Source: Gammaproteobacteria bacterium (lineage in GTDB: Bacteria; Pseudomonadota; Gammaproteobacteria; Burkholderiales; Rhodocyclaceae). From it: a DNA stretch of 64,000 nucleotides. The notes beneath the pieces were generated by a model. That model ran no database searches. It was given only the letters and a program-made list of their open reading frames with translations, and was not told the DNA's origin. Location of the stretch: the NCBI GenBank assembly GCA_018825305.1, contig JAHJEO010000011.1, positions 1-64,000 on the forward strand. The letters run 5' to 3'. Position numbers and translations under genes: made by a program. Of the stretch, positions 1 through 8,574 are shown in pieces. How positions within the stretch are numbered: the first letter of the stretch is position 1; each line of letters starts with the position of its first letter.

Positions 1-69
1 CGGCATCCCGGCATCGGCTTGCTTGAGAAAACCGATGATCTGTTCGTCGCTGTATCTGCTCTTCTTCAT
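1..69 (-). CDS. IS3-family transposase OrfA, N-terminal fragment
   Basis: The minus-strand translation begins MKKSRYSDEQIIGFLKQADA and continues GMP to the window edge. This is the typical N-terminus of IS3-family OrfA, which supplies the helix-turn-helix DNA-binding part of the OrfAB transposase. An in-frame ATG at 78 would add three residues. Only about 23 codons are in the window, so completeness cannot be judged. Confidence 0.75.
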   Translation of the reverse strand, partial: MKKSRYSDEQIIGFLKQADAGMP

Positions 70-139
70 GTCCGTCATTCTCCATGGTTTGACGGACTTC
101 ACTAACTATCAGGTGGTACGGGCTACAGGGAGCAGGTCA
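1..139 (-). mobile_element. IS3-family insertion sequence, left end (partial)
   Basis: One end of an insertion sequence that runs out of the window. Reading the minus strand, the element appears to start at 139 with TGACCTGCTCCCTG, which looks like an IS3-family (IS407/IS2-like) terminal inverted repeat. The orfA start codon follows about 60 bp inside. To the right of 139 the sequence reverts to the coding frame of the STAND pseudogene, so the insertion truncates that gene's 3' end. The other end and the target duplication are not visible. Confidence 0.7.
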
Positions 140-2047
140 CTGAAAGTCCCTTCGTCCGGGCTGCAATCCTGCACATGGTTGTCAGCGTGTCGGGCCAGAG
201 AAGGGTTTGCTTGCTAGCGATCCAAGTGCGAAGCGATCCCACCGACGTATCGTCCGTGGCCGCAGCGTCCCGCAATGTGCGTGTCCACTCGATTGCCGCG
301 ACCTGCTCGACATTGAACTGCTTGTGGTAGCTGTTCGTATCGGCCGAGGTCCAAGAGGCGCCGCGCGAGCCTCTTGCTTGCCGGCAGTGCAATATGCCGT
401 GGCTTCCAGTTGCTCAGAAACCTAGCGGCTTCCCCCGGTCCCAAGGCTAGCAGATGGGCCATTGCAAGTTCAGCGCGGTCCGCATCCTCGATCCACTCGT
501 TCTCGCGCTCCTTCGCAGGCTGCCGTGCCCACGCATACAGCCAGTCGAGCGCCATTCGCAGTCGACTGCGGGCTTCGGGCATAAACTCGTTGCGGCCCGA
601 GAGCAAACCGGCATCGTAGGCATGGTGTGCGCCCATCCAACTGGCGCCGAACGTACGCCGTGACACCAGTTCGTCGATACGGTCAGGGGAGAGAAGGGCA
701 GCCGCGATGTCAGTGTTATCCTGGATCAGGCGAGTCTGGCGTGCCTCACCGGCTGCCTCTCCGCCCGCCTTCAGCGCCAACTTTGCCGCCGCCGCGTACT
801 GACCTCTCTGCAAGCATGCTTTGAGCGCGAAGGTCAGCCGCTGGACTTCGACGTCCCGCCGCTCCAGTGCATTCGAAGTCGGCAATCCGTCCTCTGACAA
901 TGTCAGTTCGATTAACTCATCCATGAGCCCTGCCGCAAGAAGCAGTTGCGGCAGGGTCGAAGCGACGTAAGAGCTACTTGCTGCGAGCGGTCTCAAACGC
1001 TGTAGAAATGTCGCCAGGTTCGTCGGGGCTGGCTTGAACTGTTCCCGAAACCATGTTTCGGCTGGTTCATCGAGGAAGTGGAGACTGTTTCCTTTGACGA
1101 GCAGGGGTCTTCCGAGGTCAAACGCAAAGCTTCGAACGGCGCTTTCGGGCGTGCCAGATATCTGAGCAAGCACCGCGATTGGCACTAGCGGACGAAGCAC
1201 TGCCAGTGCCTGACAGATGAGATCAATCTGCGCTGACTCGACATGGCCAACCCTGTCCTTGAGCTTGTCGATAGCATGTTGCAACAATTCCCCGAGGGCT
1301 CGGTCGACCGTGGACGGTGCCGGGCCGAGTTCCTTGAGCATCTCATCAATGGTGAGCTTGCGGCTCAGTGCCAGGGCCTGCACCCGTGGGTTGCAGCTGG
1401 TGAGGAATGCAAACTCAGCCGCTTCGGCATCAGTTGCTTGCGGATAGAAGCGCCGCAGGTGGTTCGTCGTTTCTGCTAGGCTAAAGGGGTGCAGCTCGAT
1501 GTGGTTGGCTTCGGGGGGCGGGTTCAGGCGAAATCGACGATGGGTCCTGCAGGTGAATACGAGCCTTACGCCGTCAGGCAATGGCGTACGTATCAGGTCC
1601 GGGACGAATGAAGTGTCGCCGTGTTCTTCTGCGGCCATGTCCGCGTTATCCGCGGCATCGACGATCAGGCACAGGCTCGCTTGAGCATGTCTTGCCCGAA
1701 GCAACCTTCTGCAGAAGGTTGGTATAACGCGTCGTAAACCCTTTTAGGGTCTTGGCGAGACCGCTTGCCGTCCATGCCTCTAGGGCGTGCTTGGTCGAGT
1801 GTTTGAGCTGGATGTAGTGGACGAACCGTGCGTCTTCCAGCGCTTCGCTACCGTAATAGAGGCCGACGTCGATGAGTTCGTCGCCATCTTCGACGGAGGC
1901 TGCCCCCTCTAATCTTGATGCTCCTTCGATCGATACAGCGACAAGATCGCTCGAACCTGGCAGCAGAGTGAGGCATTGGCGCGCCGCCCAGTGGTAGTGG
2001 AACTGATCCCCGTCTCGGCTCGGCCGAACTAAGTCTTGGTTCGCCAT
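140..2047 (-). pseudogene. Degraded Avs-like antiviral STAND NTPase with Cap4-type nuclease domain
   Basis: The frame starting at ATG 2047 (alternative TTG 2059) encodes the start of a Cap4/DUF4297-type nuclease domain: GDQFHYHWAARQCLTLL, then IEGAS, D..DELIDVGLYYG and YIQLKHSTKH. It ends out of frame at 1646. From about 1704 another frame continues with a STAND ATPase: Walker-B-like LCLIVDAADNADMAAEE, then LVFTCRTHRR, NPRVQALAL and a helical C-terminal region. The rest of the nuclease and the Walker A region that should lie between are absent, so an internal deletion with loss of frame around 1685-1710 is inferred. Near 310-340 the sensible frame shifts again, to one reading FNVEQVAAIEWTRTLRD. 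The IS end at 139 removes the remainder. Known Avs proteins recognise phage proteins and then cut DNA; this copy should be inactive. Confidence 0.75.
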
Positions 2048-2320
2048 GTTCTTGGCCAATCCTCCCCAGCTTCATTTAGAAATGAATTTGCTATGAGCAT
2101 ACTCCACGGGGCGATTGGGCTAAAGGCGACATATGAATCAATACGGTGCCGCTGCAGGAGAAATTGGGTAGGGCCAGGCTCTGTTCCCCAGGGGCGGCAT
2201 AGGTCATTCAGATCGAGCTTAGTCCCAACGTAAGAACAGCATCCACCACTTGTCGCTCAAGCGCGTCAGTGCCAACGACCGCAAAGACCGATTTCTGCCC
2301 AGTCACCCGTGAGGATGAAA

Positions 2321-2815
2321 CTATTTCGGCACCGACGCCAATGGTAAAAACAAAGTCATTTTCGCCGCCGGCAAAATGATGAACCCATGGTGGTGATAAA
2401 ACATTGCAGCACGATCATCCTTGGCGTTGACCAACATCGCGTAGGCAGCAATTTCCGAGCGAATAGCTCGATCAAGGGCATCAGCCAATAATGCGCCGCC
2501 AAGCCCTTGCCCCTGGAAATTATGATCGACCGCCAACCGGCCTAATCGAACCGCCGGGACCGAGGGATATCGAGGAAGCTTTTTGCCAATTTCGGCAGGC
2601 AACTCTGACAACAACATGCTGGCCGATGCCAGCGTGTAGTAGCCGGCAATTCTGTTTTCGGTATCAAGAGCAACGAAGCAGGCTGTTATGCGTCGCCGGC
2701 TATCCTGTGTAACTTGCTGCTTTAGATAGCTATCCAGTGGCTTGGAGCCACTATTGAATGCCGAGCGATCATGCTCGGCACTGAGTAGCGAGATCCGAAA
2801 CGGTGCCTTGCTCAC
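2321..2815 (-). CDS. tacT: GNAT acetyltransferase toxin, TacT family
   Basis: This 164-residue GNAT-fold protein resembles TacT/AtaT toxins, which acetylate the amino group of aminoacyl-tRNA and block translation. Visible features are the N-terminal phrase FNSGSKPLDSYLKQQ, the acetyl-CoA loop around residues 97-108 (QGQGLGGALL) and a C-terminal AMFYHHHGF with the tyrosine usual in GNAT catalysis. The start overlaps the antitoxin stop by 4 bp (ATGA), so the two are translationally coupled. Length and order (antitoxin first) match the family. The gene appears intact. Its exact target tRNA cannot be told from sequence. Confidence 0.88.
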   Translation of the reverse strand: MSKAPFRISLLSAEHDRSAFNSGSKPLDSYLKQQVTQDSRRRITACFVALDTENRIAGYYTLASASMLLSELPAEIGKKLPRYPSVPAVRLGRLAVDHNFQGQGLGGALLADALDRAIRSEIAAYAMLVNAKDDRAAMFYHHHGFIILPAAKMTLFLPLASVPK

Positions 2816-3093
2816 TCGGCACTAATCAGTTTACGCCGCCGAGCAAACGCACGTTTCAAGGCTGGTTTAGGACGTGGCGGTGAGAGTAGTGCTTGAGCAA
2901 AACACTCCTGATCAGCGAGCGACAAACGAATAACTTCTGCTGTTTCGATGGCTTCCTGGGCCGCAAGTTGGACGGCTGACACGACAAAGTCAGTCATGGT
3001 GCGCCCCTGTATCTCCGCCGCACGCTTAAGCATTGCGTGCAGATCGGTACTGATTCTGGCTTCGAGACGGGCTGTAGCAGCGGTTGCAGACAT
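2812..3093 (-). CDS. tacA: DUF1778 antitoxin, TacA family
   Basis: A 93-residue protein with an N-terminal ribbon-helix-helix DNA-binding part (TARLEARISTDLHAMLKRAAEIQGRTMTDFVVSA spans residues 7-41) and a C-terminal tail that should wrap the toxin. The DUF1778 family neutralises GNAT toxins and represses its own promoter. A strong Shine-Dalgarno AGGAGGA sits just upstream of ATG 3093, and a palindromic operator lies about 25-40 bp upstream. The downstream toxin gene overlaps by 4 bp. The pair probably stabilises the mobile element. Confidence 0.88.
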   Translation of the reverse strand: MSATAATARLEARISTDLHAMLKRAAEIQGRTMTDFVVSAVQLAAQEAIETAEVIRLSLADQECFAQALLSPPRPKPALKRAFARRRKLISAE

Positions 3094-3100
3094 GGCAGGA

Positions 3101-3134
3101 TCCTCCTGAATTAATCATACGGCAGTTAGCCGTA
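3101..3134 (-). promoter_or_regulatory. tacAT promoter and operator
   Basis: On the minus strand a -10-like TATGAT (3114-3119) overlaps the perfect inverted repeat TACGGC-N5-GCCGTA (3118-3134). The Shine-Dalgarno AGGAGGA (3100-3106) precedes ATG 3093. A palindrome overlapping the -10 is the expected binding site for the TacA ribbon-helix-helix dimer in autorepression. Binding itself is inferred. Confidence 0.6.
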
Positions 3135-3183
3135 CATATCAAGCCCAGCAGGATCAACCGTGCCTGCAGAACATCAAAGCGAT

Positions 3184-3408
3184 CTATTTCAACTTCGCTA
3201 CTGCCACGGCGATGGCCGCTGCCCGGCTGATCCCCCGGCCGCGCGCCCAGTCATCCAGCTTTTCCAGGACGGCCGGAGCAATCGACACGGTGATGGAGTA
3301 CTTCCTTTCGGTCCGTTTTGGGGACTTCCTGCCATCCGGTGCCTGGTCGATGAAATCGTCGATGTCGGCCTGCAGAGGCGATACATCAGGTTTCCGTAGT
3401 TTCGCCAT
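3184..3408 (-). CDS. Small ribbon-helix-helix protein next to ParA
   Basis: This 74-residue protein starts at ATG 3408 (MAKLRKPDVS), 10 bp after the parA stop. Its C-terminal half, KYSITVSIAPAVLEKLDDWARG then RGISRAAAIAVAVAKLK, looks like a CopG/ParG-type ribbon-helix-helix: a beta strand followed by two helices. The N-terminal 35 residues are charged and likely disordered, as in ParG-like centromere-binding proteins. Position directly after parA suggests the partition partner or a repressor of the par operon. A longer in-frame start upstream would overlap parA, so the short form is preferred. Confidence 0.65.
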   Translation of the reverse strand: MAKLRKPDVSPLQADIDDFIDQAPDGRKSPKRTERKYSITVSIAPAVLEKLDDWARGRGISRAAAIAVAVAKLK

Positions 3409-3418
3409 CGGTTCACCG

Positions 3419-4078
3419 TCATCCTTCCGTCGTTTCGCCACTGATTTCACCGGTCGGCCAACCGAATACCGCGGCGGCGAGGCAGCGGCATTCGAGAGCA
3501 GCTTTCTCGTCCCGACTCGGATATTCGAGAATCGAACAACCCAAAGCCGCGAGCATCGCAACGGCCTTGCGGCGAATCACCGGCGCATCGACATAGCCCA
3601 CACCGGGTGGCAACGATCCCGCCGTCTCGGCATTGTCCCTGCCGGTCGGATCCGCCATGCACAGAAACACGGAGGCCGAGATGTCCCGAGTCGCGCGGGC
3701 CTGGGCCAGCAGACCAGTCATGTCGTTCAACGCCCAGAGATCGAAGGATCTCGGCTGCAAGGGGATCAGCACATGGTCGGCCAGCACTAGGGCGGCACGC
3801 AAGGCAGTGGAATCCCGGCCGCCGGCATCGATGACGATATCGGTGTAGCGATCTCTGGCCAGATTCACCTGCTGGCGCAATGCCTGGCCATCAGGGTAAT
3901 GGACGCAGGGAATCTTCGGTTCCACCTCGCGGCCGGAAAAGGCTGCCATCAAGGTACCCTGCCGGTCGCCATCGACGGCCAGAACATCACGACCATGCAG
4001 CTTGCAAGCGATGGCCAAGTTGAGTGCGGTGGTGGTCTTGCCAACGCCACCCTTGGTATTGAGGATTGCCAGAATCAT
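3419..4078 (-). CDS. parA: ParA-family partition ATPase
   Basis: A 219-residue ParA/Soj-type ATPase with the deviant Walker A KGGVGKTTTALNLA near the N-terminus (residues 9-22), the DGDRQGT motif near residue 37 and the switch region DIVIDAGGRD near 81-89. It lacks an extra N-terminal HTH, like the small plasmid ParA (type Ib) class that pairs with ribbon-helix-helix partners. The start overlaps the stop of the upstream gene by 4 bp. Role: segregation or maintenance of the element, if it has an extrachromosomal phase. Confidence 0.88.
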   Translation of the reverse strand: MILAILNTKGGVGKTTTALNLAIACKLHGRDVLAVDGDRQGTLMAAFSGREVEPKIPCVHYPDGQALRQQVNLARDRYTDIVIDAGGRDSTALRAALVLADHVLIPLQPRSFDLWALNDMTGLLAQARATRDISASVFLCMADPTGRDNAETAGSLPPGVGYVDAPVIRRKAVAMLAALGCSILEYPSRDEKAALECRCLAAAVFGWPTGEISGETTEG

Positions 4079-4929
4079 GATGGCATTCCTCCATCATCTT
4101 GGGGTTGGTTTGCCGTCGTTTCACCATTGCCGGAATTTTCCCGACGCGATGCCGATCTTCCAAAGGAACGGCTCAAGTTGCTCGCACGTTCCCTGGCCAC
4201 ATCAGGATCTGAGATGGGTGTCGCCTTGGTAGCTTTCTCTGCTTCCTCGGCCTGCCGGCGTTCCTTGGCCTTGAGAAATGCGCGCCATTCCTCATGGCAT
4301 AGCTGGTCCTCCGGGCTGGGGCCGTTTTCTTGAATGCGCTTTCGAACACTGGCCCGCCATGCCGAAGGATTCTTGATCGCCTTGTCGGCCTTCATGGCCT
4401 GCCAGCAGGCTGCCTCAACCAATTCATCCAGATTCTCCACCACCTGCTGTGGTAACGATTGCGACTGGGCGCGCTTTTTGGAGGAGGTAGGTGGTGGTGG
4501 TAACTGATCTTGATTACTTGATGGTGGTATATCCCCGAAACTATCAGGCCTGAAATCGTCATGCCTGAATCCGTCATGCCCGGCTGCACCAAGGGTGGTC
4601 GCCACCATCCCTGATACTTTTGGGGATGGTGCCTCGGGCGGGTCGATGGCTTCCTTCTCCCAGACAAATCTTCCAGTATCGAGCCTGATCCGTGTTTGCC
4701 GGTAATAGCCGACCTGCTGGAGCTCGTTGCGAATCGCCGTCCAGATGTGTTCGCTCATGCCAAGCACCTTCATCATGTGGGCAATCCGGATAATCCAGCC
4801 GTCTGGTCGCCCCAACATCCAGGCGAGTACCAGGCGGGCGCGCATGCTGAGCCTGATGTCTTCCAGAACGTCATCCGGTACTGAGGAATAGGGTCTGCGC
4901 TTGCGAACGACTATGTTGTCATTGCTCAT
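4075..4929 (-). CDS. Replication-initiator-like helix-turn-helix protein
   Basis: This 284-residue protein has an N-terminal winged-helix-like segment (residues about 20-75, including LSMRARLVLAWMLGRPDGW and NELQQVGYYRQTRIR). A low-complexity proline/serine linker (about 105-155) and a helical, charged C-terminal part (WRAFLKAKERRQAEEAEKATK) follow. The layout resembles replication or helicase-loading proteins of plasmids and integrative elements (RepA/DnaD/DnaT-like), but no family motif is decisive. It lies immediately upstream of parA with a 4-bp overlap, as plasmid rep-par genes often do. The call rests mainly on the winged-helix segment and context. Confidence 0.5.
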   Translation of the reverse strand: MSNDNIVVRKRRPYSSVPDDVLEDIRLSMRARLVLAWMLGRPDGWIIRIAHMMKVLGMSEHIWTAIRNELQQVGYYRQTRIRLDTGRFVWEKEAIDPPEAPSPKVSGMVATTLGAAGHDGFRHDDFRPDSFGDIPPSSNQDQLPPPPTSSKKRAQSQSLPQQVVENLDELVEAACWQAMKADKAIKNPSAWRASVRKRIQENGPSPEDQLCHEEWRAFLKAKERRQAEEAEKATKATPISDPDVARERASNLSRSFGRSASRRENSGNGETTANQPQDDGGMPS

Positions 4930-5227
4930 GGCCCGCTCCCACAGTTGTCGCCAACTTGCGCGGCCGGCCGGGACTGCGCCGTTTCGGGGTAGGAGGTGCG
5001 ACGGCAGCCAGGGAAACCGACTCTTCGTTGCCGGTGAGGCGCATCAGGTCGCGGACAAGAACGCGCTGGTGGCCGGCGACGATGGTCAGTGGCAGTGGAT
5101 AGGCATTGCGATAAATGAGGTTGCGGGCGGTTTTCTTGGCACCCTGCAGGGTGCGGCTGTAGCCGACGAGGTACAAGGCTTCGCCTGGATGAATAGCAAG
5201 GCGACCGCCGAAATCGATGGTGTTCAT
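4919..5227 (-). CDS. Excisionase/AlpA-like small DNA-binding protein
   Basis: This 102-residue protein starts at ATG 5227 (MNTIDFGGRLAIHPGEALYL). It contains a short HTH-like core in which the phrase NAYPLPLTIVAGHQRVLVRD recalls the substrate-recognition wing of AlpA/Xis-type proteins, whose consensus resembles YPRPI..G.RRVW...D. A basic tail (TPKRRSPGRPRK, AT-hook-like) follows. It is the first gene of the HTH-rep-parA-RHH unit and overlaps the next gene by 11 bp. It probably acts as an excisionase, repressor or accessory replication factor. The family assignment is tentative. Confidence 0.5.
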   Translation of the reverse strand: MNTIDFGGRLAIHPGEALYLVGYSRTLQGAKKTARNLIYRNAYPLPLTIVAGHQRVLVRDLMRLTGNEESVSLAAVAPPTPKRRSPGRPRKLATTVGAGHEQ

Positions 5228-5333
5228 GTTCGTCTCCAATGAAAACGCGGGAGACATGCGAGGGTGTGAGCCCGTCAGCCAGGACGTTCAGCGGGCAGCT
5301 CCCGCGGTTGGACTGTGCGTCGCGCCAGGCATA

Positions 5334-5735
5334 TTACCGGGCGATCGAGACGGGCAGAGGCAGCAGGCGTGAAGCCAAGCAGAAGTGGGGTGACGCGAAG
5401 CAGGCCTGAAGGCTTGCCAAAGTAATGTGTCGAACAGCGACAGTTGTCACGTAGTCGAAGCCTGCAATGCGACGCTGCACTTGCTTACCTTCGGCGCTAG
5501 CCATGACGCCGATAGCAGTGATCATATTGATGGACTTTCGAATTGCTCTCGCAGCGATCGCGGCGCCTTGTCGCAGGCACAGTGCCGCAGCAAACGCGAG
5601 TTCGAGGATGATCAGTTCGGCCCCCTTGTCGAAAATAACAAATACCATGGCCGCCAGCGCGACGTAGAGCCAGATCTTTAGCTCGTCGTGTCGTTTAGTA
5701 GCCGATTTGCAGCACAAGAGGGAAAACGCGTCCAT
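5334..5735 (-). CDS. Hypothetical membrane protein
   Basis: An open frame of 133 codons from ATG 5735. Residues about 20-55 form one or two hydrophobic helices (IWLYVALAAMVFVIF and LIILELAFAAALCL), then a polar C-terminal half. No Shine-Dalgarno is obvious and I recognise no family. It lies alone between the HTH gene and the integrase. It may be a small element-encoded membrane protein or a chance frame; confidence is low. Confidence 0.3.
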   Translation of the reverse strand: MDAFSLLCCKSATKRHDELKIWLYVALAAMVFVIFDKGAELIILELAFAAALCLRQGAAIAARAIRKSINMITAIGVMASAEGKQVQRRIAGFDYVTTVAVRHITLASLQACFASPHFCLASRLLPLPVSIAR

Positions 5736-5868
5736 GAACGGCAGTCTATAGAACTGCTTTCGAGATGCATCGGCGAAAAGCGCACACGGCGGCCGCATTT
5801 CAAAAATGCAGGGACTTTATTTCCTGTTAGTGGCCTACACCTGCCCTAGCCTGCTACAGGATCGCCAC

Positions 5869-6918
5869 CTACGCCCGCTTCGTCCTCTTCTTCGCAAGCT
5901 TGTCAGCCAGCCGTTCGGCCTGTAGGTGTGTGTAGCGCTCAAGCATTTGCAACGTTTTGTGGCCTGACACGGCGGCAAGCTCGAGGACATTGAAATCACC
6001 TCGCTCTGCCAGGCGACTCAAGGCTTCATGCCGGAGATCATGAAAAGTGAAATCAACAATTTTTGCTCTGTGGCAGGCTGCTGCGAAAACGCCATAGAGA
6101 GTCATCCTTGCGCACGGTATAACCTTCCCATTGATAGACTTCGGCAGCCCCTCAAGAACCTGCAGGGCTGCCGGAGAAAGTGGAACGGCGCGCGGCTTCT
6201 CGTTCTTGATCTCGGATTTCTTCGTCAGGTAGATCAGCTTGCGCTTGGTATCCACCGATTTCCAAGTCAGTCCCAGCAACTCACCTTGCCGCATCGCCGT
6301 CTCGACAGCGAGCGTCACGGCAGGAACAAGCCATGGGTTTCGACTCTTGCGACACTCCGCTTCAAATTTCGTCCATTCATCCTCGCTCAAGCGGCGATCA
6401 CGCCCTTCGCTCTCTTTCGGCTTGCGGATTTTTTCGACAGGATTCCCGCGCGGAAGCGTTATGCCCTTTTCATTCTCGGCGTAGCCAAGTAATTTGGACA
6501 GCATATAAAGTTCTTTGCGAACTGTACTTTCTCCGACCCTCCGCCTATCTGTGCTGCCTTTGAGCCTGGAATCCCTGAAACTGGCAACAAGCTTTTGATC
6601 TACTGCAGCAATGCTGTAATCGCCGAAAAAATCATTCAAGCGATCCAGTTGGAAACGCCAGGCCTCCCTTTCATCCTCCCTGACACGATAGTGCAGGGGT
6701 GCGAAATCGGATTTGAAATCCTTGATCAAGTCACCAATAGTTGTACGTTCGGCCGTTGATGCAGAGACATACGTTCCACGATCAATTTCAGCCTCGACTC
6801 GACGCGCCCATTCCTGCGCGAGGGTTTTGTTGGGAAATGTCTTGCTCTGGACTGGGTAGCCCCGCCGTCTCACGCGGGCCTGCACATACCCGCTTTCGCG
6901 CATTTGGAAGGTGGCCAT
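5869..6918 (-). CDS. int: Tyrosine recombinase (site-specific integrase)
   Basis: A 349-residue phage/ICE-type tyrosine recombinase. The N-terminal arm-binding and core-binding domains cover about residues 1-170. The catalytic set is visible: R210 (ETAMRQGELLGL), a beta-hairpin lysine near 233, H293 and R296 (HDLRH), H320 (GHKTL) and the nucleophile Y329 (MLERYTH). The start codon lies about 110 bp from the tRNA-Ser fragment, the usual place for an integrase relative to its attachment site. It should insert the element into the 3' half of tRNA-Ser(GGA). It appears intact. Confidence 0.93.
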   Translation of the reverse strand: MATFQMRESGYVQARVRRRGYPVQSKTFPNKTLAQEWARRVEAEIDRGTYVSASTAERTTIGDLIKDFKSDFAPLHYRVREDEREAWRFQLDRLNDFFGDYSIAAVDQKLVASFRDSRLKGSTDRRRVGESTVRKELYMLSKLLGYAENEKGITLPRGNPVEKIRKPKESEGRDRRLSEDEWTKFEAECRKSRNPWLVPAVTLAVETAMRQGELLGLTWKSVDTKRKLIYLTKKSEIKNEKPRAVPLSPAALQVLEGLPKSINGKVIPCARMTLYGVFAAACHRAKIVDFTFHDLRHEALSRLAERGDFNVLELAAVSGHKTLQMLERYTHLQAERLADKLAKKRTKRA

Positions 6919-7030
6919 TCGATTGGCTCCGAAAAATGAAGTGGCTCCGTTTTGTCTCCGAAACCCATTTGAGAATTATGCCACCCCCGCATAACACTTG
7001 CCAATACTGGCCTTCACGGAAAATAAATTT

Positions 7031-7094
<64 letters not shown>

Positions 7095-7101
7095 GAACAC
7101 T

Positions 7102-7131
7102 AAAAAAACCGCCTATCTGGGCGGTTTTTTT
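7102..7131 (+). terminator. Intrinsic terminator after tRNA-Ser fragment
   Basis: An A-run, then the stem CCGCC (7109-7113) with GGCGG (7120-7124), followed by seven T. It can act in either direction. It sits 8 bp past the CCA end of the tRNA fragment. Confidence 0.75.
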
Positions 7132-7252
7132 ACGCCTACTCCCGCGTGCCTGCGCGGGTTCCTGGGGGGACATATTTACTTCGCTGCGGTAGCAACCGGT
7201 CAGACGTCAATCACCCGATGGTCCGCAACACTACGGGATAAGCCGATGAAAT

Positions 7253-7307
7253 GGGTGTAATCGGGCGTGAGAATAGTCTTCTTCTTTATTGGGTGTAAAT
7301 GGGTGTA
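7253..7307 (+). promoter_or_regulatory. Three GGGTGTA repeats upstream of fic
   Basis: The heptamer GGGTGTA occurs at 7253-7259, 7291-7297 and 7301-7307; the last two are spaced by 10 bp, one helical turn. They lie within 65 bp of the fic start, where a promoter is expected. The Fic protein carries a C-terminal winged helix, so these may be operators for autoregulation. This is inferred from position and spacing only. Confidence 0.4.
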
Positions 7308-7317
7308 GTATTGGATC

Positions 7318-8367
7318 ATGCTGCGGACTGACACCATCCTGATCACCCCGGAGATCCTGAACCTCATTGCAAGGATCGACGAGTTCAAAGGCGCCTGGCG
7401 CGCCTTGGGAACACTCGCCCCCGATCGCCTGTCGGCCTTGCGCCGCGTGGCCACCATCGAGAGCATCGGCTCCTCCACCCGCATCGAGGGCAGCAAGCTG
7501 TCCGATCGGGAGGTGGAACAGCTCCTGTCGAATCTGGAGATCAAATCCTTCGCCACCCGTGACGAGCAGGAAGTGGCTGGCTATGCCGAGTTGATGGACT
7601 TGGTGTTTTCGTCGTGGCAGGACATCCCGTTCGCCGAGAACCACATCAAGCAGTTGCACCAGATCCTGCTGCGCTACAGCGAGAAGGACACCTGGCATCG
7701 CGGCAACTACAAGACCAACTCGAACAGCGTCGCTGCGTTCGACGAAACCGGCGCGCAGATCGGTATCGTGTTTCAGACCGCGTCACCCTTCGATACGCCT
7801 CGGCTGATGACTGAGTTGGCGGCATGGGTCAACCAGGAGCGCGAGACTGCCCGGCTGCATCCACTGCTGATCATCGCCCTGTGCGTCGTCGTTTTCCTGG
7901 AGATCCATCCATTCCAGGACGGCAACGGGCGGCTCTCCCGGGTGCTGACCACGCTCCTGCTTCTGCAGGCCGGCTACGCCTATGTGCCGTGCAGTTCGTT
8001 GGAAAGCGTGATCGAACACAGCAAGGAAGCCTACTACCTGGCACTGCGCCAGACGCAGGGCACGATCCGCACGGAGTCTCCCAACTGGCAGCCGTGGCTA
8101 GTGTACTTTCTGCGTTCCCTGGCCGAGCAGATGCGGCGTCTGGAGAAGAAGGTCGAGCGTGAGAGGATCGTGCTGGCGGCCATGCCAGAACTGCAGCTAC
8201 AGATCGTCGAGTTCGCACGCGAGCATGGTCGTGTCACCATTGGTGAAGCGATCAAGCTGACCAGCGCAAGCCGCAATACGTTGAAGCAGCATTTCCGTAC
8301 CTTGGTCGAACGCGGCACGCTGAACCTGCACGGCAGTGGCCGAGGGGTTTGGTACGACCTGCGCTAA
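7318..8367 (+). CDS. Fic-domain protein with C-terminal winged helix
   Basis: A 349-residue Fic protein, of the family that usually transfers AMP to a hydroxyl side chain. The Fic motif HPFQDGNGRLSR begins at H197. An inhibitory helix motif STRIEG (residues 53-58) lies N-terminal of it, as in class II Fic proteins. Its glutamate blocks productive ATP binding until relieved. The last about 65 residues (ELQLQIVEFAREHGRVTIGE onward) look like a winged-helix DNA-binding domain, so it may control its own promoter. No Doc/Phd-type antitoxin gene flanks it. It lies in the patch between the tRNA fragment and a repeat of its 3' end. Confidence 0.9.
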   Translation: MLRTDTILITPEILNLIARIDEFKGAWRALGTLAPDRLSALRRVATIESIGSSTRIEGSKLSDREVEQLLSNLEIKSFATRDEQEVAGYAELMDLVFSSWQDIPFAENHIKQLHQILLRYSEKDTWHRGNYKTNSNSVAAFDETGAQIGIVFQTASPFDTPRLMTELAAWVNQERETARLHPLLIIALCVVVFLEIHPFQDGNGRLSRVLTTLLLLQAGYAYVPCSSLESVIEHSKEAYYLALRQTQGTIRTESPNWQPWLVYFLRSLAEQMRRLEKKVERERIVLAAMPELQLQIVEFAREHGRVTIGEAIKLTSASRNTLKQHFRTLVERGTLNLHGSGRGVWYDLR

Positions 8368-8373
8368 AAAGCT

Positions 8374-8574
8374 CTAAACGGCGACGGCCTTGCTGGTGGA
8401 CGACATGAGGCATGCGGATTCGTACTCTTCGATATCGACAAGACGGTAGAGCACGCAACCGCAGAGTTTCAGATATTTGGGGCCGATCCCCTCGGTTCGC
8501 CAGCGTTCAAGTGTTGCCTCACTGACATCCCAGCGCTTGGGGCGGTTTCGTTGGTTGAAATGAATGATCTCCAT
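8374..8574 (-). CDS. AlpA/excisionase-like HTH protein
   Basis: A 66-residue protein from ATG 8574 (MEIIHFNQRNRPKRWDVSEA). The segment RWDVSEATLERWRTEGIGP followed by YLKLCGCVLYRLVDIEEYE is typical of MerR/AlpA-type small DNA-binding proteins encoded on plasmids and integrative elements, where they act as excisionases or activators. It converges on fic with 6 bp between the stops. Probably a remnant of the element that brought fic. Confidence 0.7.
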   Translation of the reverse strand: MEIIHFNQRNRPKRWDVSEATLERWRTEGIGPKYLKLCGCVLYRLVDIEEYESACLMSSTSKAVAV

